In this document: positions 1-5,436 of the stretch, piece after piece
How positions within the stretch are numbered: position 1 is the first letter of the stretch
Layout: each line of letters begins with the position of its first letter
Assembly (NCBI GenBank): GCA_946412445.1
Contig: CAMKHH010000061.1
Span: 1-6,905 of the forward strand
Reading direction: 5' to 3'
Length of the DNA stretch: 6,905 bases
DNA from: an uncultured Eubacterium sp.
Lineage (GTDB): Bacteria > Bacillota > Clostridia > Lachnospirales > Lachnospiraceae
The notes under the pieces: model-generated
Database searches by the model: none
What the model was told of the DNA's origin: nothing
Seen by the model: only the letters and a program-made list of their open reading frames with translations
Translations under genes and position numbers: made by a program

Positions 1-5
1 TATAC

Positions 6-11
6 GAGGAG
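6..11 (+). promoter_or_regulatory. Ribosome binding site of the DUF1846 gene
   Basis: GAGGAG lies 7 bases before the ATG at 19, a normal Shine-Dalgarno distance, and supports that start. The promoter must lie upstream of the window, since only 18 bases precede the gene. Confidence 0.75.
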
Positions 12-18
12 TATCCAA

Positions 19-1479
19 ATGAAAAAAGGATTTGATAATGAAAAATATTTAAAGATGCAGTCCGAACATATTAAAGAGCGGATTAATCAATTTGATAACA
101 AATTATATCTGGAATTTGGCGGCAAGCTGTTTGACGATTATCATGCCTCCAGAGTCCTGCCGGGGTTTGCTCCGGACAGCAAGCTGCGCATGCTGATGCA
201 GTTATCTGACCAGGCGGAAATCGTCATGGCAATTTCTGCTTCCGATATAGAGAAAAATAAAGTGAGAGGAGACCTGGGGATTACCTATGACAGCGATGTC
301 CTTCGCCTGATTGACGAGTTCCGAGACAAAGGCCTTTATGTAGGAAGCGTTGTCATCACCCAGTTTTCCGGGCAGCATAATGCTGCACTGTTCAAAAAGA
401 GACTGGAGAATCTTGGGATAAAAGCATATCTTCACTATGTCATACCCGGGTATCCCAGAAACATTCCTCTGATCGTCAGTGATGAGGGGTATGGTAAGAA
501 CGAATATATTGAAACCTCCAGGCCTTTGGTTGTCGTTACCGCGCCAGGTCCCGGAAGCGGAAAGATGGCCACCTGCCTGTCCCAGCTTTACCACGAACAT
601 AAAAGGGGCATTCATGCCGGATACGCGAAGTATGAAACCTTCCCAATCTGGAACCTCCCTTTAAAGCATCCGGTGAATCTGGCCTATGAAGCAGCCACGG
701 CTGATTTGAACGATATTAATATGATTGATCCCTTCCATCTGGAAGCCTATGGCACCACCACTGTGAATTATAACCGGGATGTAGAGATTTTCCCTGTTCT
801 AAATGCAATTTTTGAAAAGATCTTTGGCGAAAGCCCCTACAAATCACCTACGGATATGGGAGTAAACATGGCCGGAAACTGTATCATCGATGACGCTGTC
901 TGCAGGCAGGCCTCCAGACAGGAAATCATTCGCAGATACTATCACGCAATAGAGGGCATTGCAGAGGGAACCAGTTCTGAAGAAGAAGCCTTCAAAATTG
1001 AATTACTCATGAAGCAGGAACATCTGAGCGTCAACGACAGAAGCACCGTGTCCCCTGCGCTTGTACGTGCCGAAGCCACCAAAGCACCGGCAGCCGCCAT
1101 GGAGCTTCCGAATGGAAAAATCATCACCGGGAAAACCGGCGATCTCCTTGGCCCCAGCGCTGCTCTTCTCTTAAACGCACTGAAAGAGCTGGCTGGAATC
1201 GATCATGAGAAACACATTATCTCACCCACAGCCATAGAACCTATCCAGACTCTGAAGACCAAATATCTGGGAAGCAAGAACCCCCGCCTGCACACCGATG
1301 AGGTTCTGATTGCTCTGTCCACCACCGCCTCCAGAAGCGATGATGCAAAACTGGCTCTCTCGCAGCTGTCCAGGCTCCAGGGCTGTCAGGTTCATTCAAG
1401 TGTAATTCTTTCCGAAGTGGATAAAAAGATGTTCCATCGTCTGGGATGTTCCCTGACCTGTGAACCGAAATACGAGTAA
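19..1479 (+). CDS. DUF1846 / UPF0371 family protein of unknown function
   Basis: This is a complete 486-residue protein, close to the roughly 490-500 residues usual for the UPF0371 (DUF1846) family, which is common in Firmicutes and some Actinobacteria and has no established biochemical role. I recognise it from overall sequence character, including the N-terminal KKGFDNEKYLKMQSEHI segment, the APGPGSGKMATCLSQLYHEH segment (about residues 175-194) and the ITGKTGDLLGPSAALLLNALK region (about 369-389). The GPGSGK stretch (177-182) resembles a nucleotide-binding P-loop, but the residue after the lysine is Met183 rather than Ser or Thr, so it is not a canonical Walker A. No signal peptide or membrane segment is visible, so it is probably cytoplasmic. 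It starts at ATG with a good ribosome binding site. It converges on galE and is separated from it by a strong hairpin terminator, so it is not part of the gal operon. The family call is confident; no function is assigned. Confidence 0.88.
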   Translation: MKKGFDNEKYLKMQSEHIKERINQFDNKLYLEFGGKLFDDYHASRVLPGFAPDSKLRMLMQLSDQAEIVMAISASDIEKNKVRGDLGITYDSDVLRLIDEFRDKGLYVGSVVITQFSGQHNAALFKKRLENLGIKAYLHYVIPGYPRNIPLIVSDEGYGKNEYIETSRPLVVVTAPGPGSGKMATCLSQLYHEHKRGIHAGYAKYETFPIWNLPLKHPVNLAYEAATADLNDINMIDPFHLEAYGTTTVNYNRDVEIFPVLNAIFEKIFGESPYKSPTDMGVNMAGNCIIDDAVCRQASRQEIIRRYYHAIEGIAEGTSSEEEAFKIELLMKQEHLSVNDRSTVSPALVRAEATKAPAAAMELPNGKIITGKTGDLLGPSAALLLNALKELAGIDHEKHIISPTAIEPIQTLKTKYLGSKNPRLHTDEVLIALSTTASRSDDAKLALSQLSRLQGCQVHSSVILSEVDKKMFHRLGCSLTCEPKYE

Positions 1480-1487
1480 ACGGATAC

Positions 1488-1544
1488 GGGGTCAAAAGGC
1501 CGTCCCTTTCATGCCTGCATGAAAAAGGACGGCCTTTTGACCCC
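1488..1544. terminator. Bidirectional intrinsic terminator between the DUF1846 gene and galE
   Basis: Perfect 18-base arms (1488-1505 and 1527-1544) enclose a second 7-base stem (TTTCATG at 1507-1513, CATGAAA at 1518-1524) with a CCTG loop. The inner GC-rich core GGCCGTCC/GGACGGCC is followed by TTTT on either strand, so it can act as a terminator for both convergent genes. The stem continues past the T run into GACCCC, which gives a very long hairpin rather than a short stem with a long U tail. It begins 8 bases after the DUF1846 stop and ends 6 bases from the galE stop. Confidence 0.85.
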
Positions 1545-1550
1545 GAAGTA

Positions 1551-2570
1551 TTATTCTCCCTGATATCCATCCGGATTTTTGGACTGCCAGTTCCAGGAAT
1601 CCATACACATCTCTTCAATGCCGTATGCAGCTTCCCATCCCAATTCTTCCTTTGCCTTGTCACATTTGGAATAGCAGGTTGCAATATCTCCGGCACGCCG
1701 CGGCTTCATCTCATAAGGAATCTCATGTCCGCATGCCTTTTCAAATGCCTTGATTACGTCCAGAACGCTGTAACCTTTTCCGGTTCCCAGATTATAGACA
1801 CTGACCCCTTCTTTATCCGCCAGCTTGGCAATCGCCTTCACATGACCTTTTGCCAGATCCACAACGTGGATATAGTCTCTTACTCCTGTACCATCCGGTG
1901 TATCATAGTCATCGCCAAATACGCCTACGCATTGCAGCTTCCCTATGGCAACCTGTGCGACATAAGGCAGCAAATTATTCGGTATTCCCTTCGGATCCTC
2001 ACCAATCATGCCGCTTTTATGAGCACCGATAGGATTAAAGTAGCGGAGAAGGATTACATTCCACGTTTGATCGGCAGTATGCAGATCCGTCAGAATCTGC
2101 TCTAACATCCATTTTGTCCATCCATAAGGGTTCGTAGGCATTCCCTTCGGGCATTCTTCCGTAATCGGTATCTGTGCAGGGTCACCGTATACGGTAGCGG
2201 AGGAACTGAAGATGATGTTTTTAACACCATGATTTCTCATTACATCACACAGGTTCAAGGTTCCGGTTATATTGTTATGATAGTATTCCAAGGGTTTGTA
2301 AACAGACTCTCCAACTGCTTTTAAACCGGCAAAATGAATAACAGCATCAATTTTCTCTTCCGTAAAGATTTTTTCCATTCCTTTTTTATCCAGTATATCT
2401 GTTTCATAGAATATTACGGACTTACCGGTAATCTTCTGAATCCGTTCCACCGCTTTATAGCTTGAATTATAAAGGTTATCCATAATCACAACCTCATAAC
2501 CCTCATTCAACAACTCCACGCAGGTATGACTTCCTATATAACCTGCTCCGCCTGTTACTAATATCTTCAT
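1551..2570 (-). CDS. galE: UDP-glucose 4-epimerase
   Basis: GalE interconverts UDP-galactose and UDP-glucose using tightly bound NAD, which closes the Leloir pathway and also supplies UDP-galactose for surface polysaccharides. The 339-residue length matches the family (E. coli 338). It is an extended short-chain dehydrogenase/reductase with a Rossmann fold. The N-terminal TGGAGYIG motif contains Gly7, Gly10 and Gly13, Asp31 follows strand 2, and SSSATVYG carries Ser124. The catalytic pair is Tyr149 and Lys153 in YGWTK, and Asn179 lies in RYFNP. These positions fall on the E. coli numbering. The position equivalent to E. coli Tyr299 is Cys299 (GDIATCYS), as in the human enzyme, which suggests it may also accept N-acetylated UDP-hexosamines. 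It is the last gene of the minus-strand galK-galT-galE operon, 61 bases after galT, with AAGGAGGA 5 bases before its ATG. Confidence 0.97.
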   Translation of the reverse strand: MKILVTGGAGYIGSHTCVELLNEGYEVVIMDNLYNSSYKAVERIQKITGKSVIFYETDILDKKGMEKIFTEEKIDAVIHFAGLKAVGESVYKPLEYYHNNITGTLNLCDVMRNHGVKNIIFSSSATVYGDPAQIPITEECPKGMPTNPYGWTKWMLEQILTDLHTADQTWNVILLRYFNPIGAHKSGMIGEDPKGIPNNLLPYVAQVAIGKLQCVGVFGDDYDTPDGTGVRDYIHVVDLAKGHVKAIAKLADKEGVSVYNLGTGKGYSVLDVIKAFEKACGHEIPYEMKPRRAGDIATCYSKCDKAKEELGWEAAYGIEEMCMDSWNWQSKNPDGYQGE

Positions 2571-2575
2571 AAGAA

Positions 2576-2583
2576 TCCTCCTT
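2576..2583 (-). promoter_or_regulatory. Ribosome binding site of galE
   Basis: On the minus strand this reads AAGGAGGA, 5 bases before the galE ATG. It is a near-perfect Shine-Dalgarno sequence and fixes the start at 2570. Confidence 0.85.
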
Positions 2584-2595
2584 GTCTGATCATGC

Positions 2596-2617
2596 GGGGC
2601 AAAAGGAGTTTTGCCCC
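2596..2617 (-). other. Hairpin in the galT-galE intercistronic region
   Basis: GGGGCAAAA (2596-2604) and TTTTGCCCC (2609-2617) form a perfect 9-base stem with a 4-base loop in the galT-galE spacer. It is not followed by a T run in the operon direction (GCATGATC follows), so it does not look like a full terminator. It is more likely an RNA processing, stability or translation-modulating element, or a weak attenuator. In the minus-strand RNA, the loop plus two stem bases reads CUCCUU, complementary to AAGGAG of the galE ribosome binding site 12 bases downstream. The arm sequence resembles the outer arms of the terminator at 1488-1544. Confidence 0.65.
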
Positions 2618-2631
2618 TTGATATCTACAGT

Positions 2632-4125
2632 TTAAAGCATCAGAATAAATCTTGCAAATGATTCCCTGCCTTCTTTTGTACATTTATATACACCGGCATC
2701 CTCCAGAACACCAACGAAGACCTTTCCGATTTCATTTTTCAAAATTTCAATCACATTTTCTTCATTAATTTCCGAATATGTGGTAAGAAATTCCTCCACC
2801 CAATCCGCATGCTTTTCCAGGGTCTCATCTGACCGTATATCTTTTCCCTCCAGGATGTATTCCGCCAAAAGCTGGATCTCATCCTTTAACCTGGCGGGCA
2901 GAACTGCCAGCCCCATAACCTCAATTAATCCGATATTTTCTTTCTTAATATGATGATACCGGGCATGTGGATGATATAATCCCAACGGGCATTCCAAAGT
3001 TGTCAGATTATTGCGCAATGCCAGGTCCAATTCAAAGGTATCTCCCACCTTTCGGGCAATCGGTGTTATCGTATTATGTGGTTCTCCATCGGTCTCGGCA
3101 AAAATCATCGCCTCCTCGTCCGTATAACCCCGCCAGCAATTTAATATATGCTCTGCAAAATCAATCAGCCGGTCCGCCTCCTTATGGCGAATACGGATGA
3201 CCGAAAGCGGCCAATTTACGATGCCCGTCTCTACATCCTCAAATCCCTTAATTTCAAAATGCTGCTCGATTGGTGCCTTTGCCATAGCAAATGTATAATT
3301 ACCGCCCTGATAGTGATCATGACTTAAAATCGAGCCTCCGACAATCGGCAGATCCGCATTGGATCCAATGAAATAGTGTGGAAACAGCTTAATAAAATCA
3401 AAGAGTTTCACAAAGGTCGCCCGTTCTATCCGCATCGGAATATGCTCATTATTGAACAATATACAGTGCTCATTATAGTAAACATAAGGTGAGTACTGAA
3501 ATCCCCATGGGCTGTCATTGATCGTAAGCGGTATAACCCTGTGATTCTGCCTGGCCGGATGATTCACTCTGCCTGCATATCCTACATTCTCCTTACAAAG
3601 CAGGCACTTTGGATAACCGCTTTGCTTTGCAGCCCTTGCGGCCGCAATCGCTTTTGGATCCTTTTCCGGCTTGGAAAGATTAATTGAGATATCAATATCG
3701 CCATATTGACTGGATACCTTCCATCTTAAATCCTTCTTAATACGGTATCGTCTGATATAATCCGTATCCTGACTGAATTTATAGAAGAAATCAGTGGCTT
3801 CTTCGGGGCTTTTCCGGTAAAGCTCCTGAAATCTGGCGGTAACCTCTCCCGGACGCGGAACCAGACATCCCATCAGCTTTGTATCGAACAAATCTCTATA
3901 TACCACACTGTCGTGCGTAAGCAGCCCTTTTTTTGCAGCATAATCCAGAAGCTCTTTCAACGTCCCTTCCAGTTCTACATTTACATATGTTTCCGCCGGT
4001 TCTTCATACGCTTCTTCCTGTAAAACCTCTAAAATACGGTTTGTGGCATAGATGCGGTCCTCTTCCAGAATCAAGCCCGTTTCAATGCCATATTGCACCA
4101 GCTTTTTTATACTATTATAAATCAT
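2632..4125 (-). CDS. galT: Galactose-1-phosphate uridylyltransferase, class II (GalT2 type)
   Basis: GalT transfers UMP from UDP-glucose to galactose-1-phosphate, giving UDP-galactose and glucose-1-phosphate in the cytoplasm. At 497 residues it is the long Firmicute GalT2 form, not the roughly 350-residue E. coli-type enzyme. Visible marks are the N-terminal MIYNSIKKLVQYGIETGLI segment typical of GalT2, a CLLC pair in YPKCLLCKENVGY (about residues 171-183), and SILSHDHYQGG with the HDH active-site-type motif at about 269-271. The frame could extend to a GTG at 4167, overlapping the end of galK by 23 bases. I prefer the ATG at 4125 because TGGAGGAA sits just before it while the GTG has no such site. 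The chosen start also gives a tidy 19-base gap after galK and matches the usual N-terminus of the family. It is the middle gene of the operon. Confidence 0.95.
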   Translation of the reverse strand: MIYNSIKKLVQYGIETGLILEEDRIYATNRILEVLQEEAYEEPAETYVNVELEGTLKELLDYAAKKGLLTHDSVVYRDLFDTKLMGCLVPRPGEVTARFQELYRKSPEEATDFFYKFSQDTDYIRRYRIKKDLRWKVSSQYGDIDISINLSKPEKDPKAIAAARAAKQSGYPKCLLCKENVGYAGRVNHPARQNHRVIPLTINDSPWGFQYSPYVYYNEHCILFNNEHIPMRIERATFVKLFDFIKLFPHYFIGSNADLPIVGGSILSHDHYQGGNYTFAMAKAPIEQHFEIKGFEDVETGIVNWPLSVIRIRHKEADRLIDFAEHILNCWRGYTDEEAMIFAETDGEPHNTITPIARKVGDTFELDLALRNNLTTLECPLGLYHPHARYHHIKKENIGLIEVMGLAVLPARLKDEIQLLAEYILEGKDIRSDETLEKHADWVEEFLTTYSEINEENVIEILKNEIGKVFVGVLEDAGVYKCTKEGRESFARFILML

Positions 4126-4128
4126 GCG

Positions 4129-4136
4129 TTCCTCCA
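4129..4136 (-). promoter_or_regulatory. Ribosome binding site that decides the galT start
   Basis: The minus strand reads TGGAGGAA ending 3 bases before the ATG at 4125, so the GGAGG core is 5 bases away. It lies in the 19-base gap after the galK stop. The in-frame GTG at 4167 is preceded only by AT-rich galK coding sequence without a GGAGG. Confidence 0.8.
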
Positions 4137-4144
4137 GACTCTTG

Positions 4145-5314
4145 TTACAGTGCACCTGCTCCATCACCGATATCTACCACATAGAAATCGGCTGCATATC
4201 CAATTTTCTTTTGATATGCACCCCCTACCGCTTCTATAAACGGATCAATTGCCTCGTTTTGGACGATACTGACTGTGCAGCCTCCAAATCCTGCCCCCGT
4301 CATGCGTGAGCCAATTACACCCTTACACTTCCAGGCCTCTTCCACCAAGGTATCCAGTTCAAGTCCTGTCACTTCATAATCATCCCTCAGAGATACATGG
4401 GATTCATTCATCAGTTTCCCAAACTTTTCAATTTCCCCTTTTTGAAGTGCCTCCACCGCCTGGATGGTCCTTTGGTTTTCATATACCGCATGCTTTGCAC
4501 GTTTTTGGCGTATTGGATTCTTTATGCTATCCTTTACACTTTCAAATTCTTCTATTGATAATGCTCCAAGGCTTTGGGCATCTCTTACTTTCTGAATCTC
4601 TTTTAAGGCAGTCTCACACTCTTCTCTGCGCTCATTGTACTTGGAGTCCCCCAGACCCCTTTTCTTATTAGAACAGGCGATAACGATTCTCGCATTCTCC
4701 AGCAGTACAGGTGCATACTGATAATTCAGATTGCTGGTATCCAAAAATATCGCATGGTCCTTCTTTCCCATAGCAATGGAGAATTGATCCATAATTCCGC
4801 AGTTGACTCCATTGTAATGATTTTCGGAATACTGTCCGAACAGGGCCAGATCGATATTCTTAAGCTGCTCAAATCCAAATAAATCTCTCAGCATGACTCC
4901 TGTGGCCACTTCCAGAGATGCCGAAGAGGAAAGTCCTGAGGCATTTGGAATATTTCCATACACAATCATATCAAGGCCCTGGCTGATTTCAAATCCCTTT
5001 TGTCCAAAGGTCCAGACTACTCCTTTGGGATATTGTGTCCAGTTATCTTCGCCTTGTGGCTTCAATTCATCCAGTGAGGATTCCACCACCCCTATATGCT
5101 CAAAATTTACGGAATAGAACTGAAGCTTCCTATCCTCTCTCTTCCTCGCATATAGATAAGTTCCAATGGTCAATGCACAGGGAAATACATGCCCACCGTT
5201 ATAGTCTGTATGCTCACCTATAAGATTCACACGTCCCGGTGCAAAATATCCCCGTATATCTCCTCCACATCCAAACTTCTCTTCAAAACACATCTTAAGC
5301 TCTTCTGGCTTCAT
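4145..5314 (-). CDS. galK: Galactokinase
   Basis: GalK phosphorylates alpha-D-galactose with ATP to galactose-1-phosphate, the entry step of the Leloir pathway. It is a GHMP-family kinase with all three signatures: GRVNLIGEHTDYNGG (residues 27-41, including Arg28, Glu34, His35 and Asp37, the galactokinase signature), PNASGLSSSAS (123-133, phosphate-binding loop) and GSRMTGAGFGGC (335-346). The catalytic aspartate is probably Asp176 in CGIMDQF. The 389-residue length fits the family. The frame extends 12 codons upstream to an ATG at 5350, but that ATG has no ribosome binding site and overlaps the likely -10 box. The chosen ATG has AAGGAGGAA 6 bases upstream. It is the first gene of galK-galT-galE, diverging from an AraC-type regulator gene across a 122-base control region. 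Confidence 0.97.
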   Translation of the reverse strand: MKPEELKMCFEEKFGCGGDIRGYFAPGRVNLIGEHTDYNGGHVFPCALTIGTYLYARKREDRKLQFYSVNFEHIGVVESSLDELKPQGEDNWTQYPKGVVWTFGQKGFEISQGLDMIVYGNIPNASGLSSSASLEVATGVMLRDLFGFEQLKNIDLALFGQYSENHYNGVNCGIMDQFSIAMGKKDHAIFLDTSNLNYQYAPVLLENARIVIACSNKKRGLGDSKYNERREECETALKEIQKVRDAQSLGALSIEEFESVKDSIKNPIRQKRAKHAVYENQRTIQAVEALQKGEIEKFGKLMNESHVSLRDDYEVTGLELDTLVEEAWKCKGVIGSRMTGAGFGGCTVSIVQNEAIDPFIEAVGGAYQKKIGYAADFYVVDIGDGAGAL

Positions 5315-5320
5315 AATCAC

Positions 5321-5329
5321 TTCCTCCTT
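5321..5329 (-). promoter_or_regulatory. Ribosome binding site that decides the galK start
   Basis: AAGGAGGAA on the minus strand lies 6 bases before the ATG at 5314. It makes the upstream ATG at 5350 unlikely as the start. Confidence 0.85.
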
Positions 5330-5356
5330 GCATTCTTTGAATAATTTCATTATAAT
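5328..5356 (+). promoter_or_regulatory. Possible plus-strand promoter for the araC-like gene, sharing the same -10 palindrome
   Basis: Because CATTATAATG is its own reverse complement, the plus strand also carries TATAAT (5351-5356). TTGCAT (5328-5333) lies 17 bases upstream, with only the TTG half of the -35 consensus matching. Initiation would be near 5363, leaving a leader of about 74 bases before the GTG at 5437. A nearer alternative is the TATACT at 5398-5403, but no good -35 box lies at the right distance from it. Confidence 0.4.
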
Positions 5357-5365
5357 GAGATTATT
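5340..5365. repeat. 26-base imperfect palindrome over the galK promoter, candidate operator
   Basis: AATAAT (5340-5345), the perfect palindrome CATTATAATG (5348-5357) and ATTATT (5360-5365) form one symmetrical element. Only the two dinucleotide spacers break the symmetry, so 22 of 26 positions are symmetric. It covers the -10 box and the predicted start point of the galKTE promoter, a natural place for a repressor. AT-richness makes chance symmetry easier, so its role as a binding site is inference. Confidence 0.5.
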
Positions 5366-5377
5366 GTTTTATTTCTA
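5349..5377 (-). promoter_or_regulatory. Predicted sigma-A promoter of the galKTE operon
   Basis: The minus strand has a perfect TATAAT -10 box (5349-5354) and, after a 17-base spacer, TAGAAA (5372-5377), a 4-of-6 match to the TTGACA -35 box. Initiation about 7 bases downstream would fall near 5342, giving a leader of roughly 28 bases to the galK ATG that contains the ribosome binding site. The surrounding DNA is strongly AT-rich. No clear CcpA catabolite (cre) site is seen here. Confidence 0.65.
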
Positions 5378-5404
5378 TAAATATCTTTGCAACTTTGTAT
5401 ACTA

Positions 5405-5420
5405 TATTGAGAATTCAATA
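5405..5420 (+). repeat. Short inverted repeat just upstream of the regulator's ribosome binding site
   Basis: TATTGA (5405-5410) and TCAATA (5415-5420) are perfect 6-base inverted arms around GAAT, ending one base before the GAGGGAGGA ribosome binding site. It could be a protein-binding site for autoregulation or a weak leader hairpin. The arms are AT-rich, so the hairpin would be weak. Confidence 0.35.
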
Positions 5421-5421
5421 C

Positions 5422-5430
5422 GAGGGAGGA
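5422..5430 (+). promoter_or_regulatory. Ribosome binding site that decides the araC-like start
   Basis: GAGGGAGGA lies 6 bases before a GTG at 5437. The longer frame starts at TTG 5395, which has no such site. Confidence 0.8.
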
Positions 5431-5436
5431 GCAACC

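Noticed and set aside
202..615. Minus-strand open frame of 137 codons inside the DUF1846 gene
   Set aside because: It lies wholly antisense to a well-recognised gene, shows no family resemblance and has no clear ribosome binding site. It is a shadow frame.
1241..1696. Minus-strand open frame of 151 codons spanning the terminator and the end of galE
   Set aside because: It overlaps galE in another frame, reads through the terminator palindrome and into the DUF1846 gene antisense, and its composition (rich in Arg, Ser, Gly, Trp) looks like an out-of-frame translation.
1725..2105. Plus-strand open frame of 126 codons antisense to galE
   Set aside because: It is antisense to highly conserved galE coding sequence with no recognisable domain or good start context.
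2596..2617. galT-galE hairpin as a true intrinsic terminator
   Set aside because: No run of T follows the stem in the direction of transcription, and galE downstream is clearly part of the same pathway. At most it may attenuate.
4306..4671. Plus-strand open frame of 121 codons antisense to galK, rich in Pro, His and Leu
   Set aside because: The composition is typical of the reverse frame of a real gene and there is no supporting start site.
5387..5415. Plus-strand promoter with TTGCAA (5387-5392) as the -35 box
   Set aside because: The -10 position at a 17-base spacing reads AGAATT, a poor match. The TATACT at 5398 is too close to this -35.
5315..5436. CcpA catabolite-response (cre) site in the control region
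   Set aside because: I found no match to the cre consensus with its central CG in this AT-rich spacer, so catabolite control by CcpA here is unsupported.
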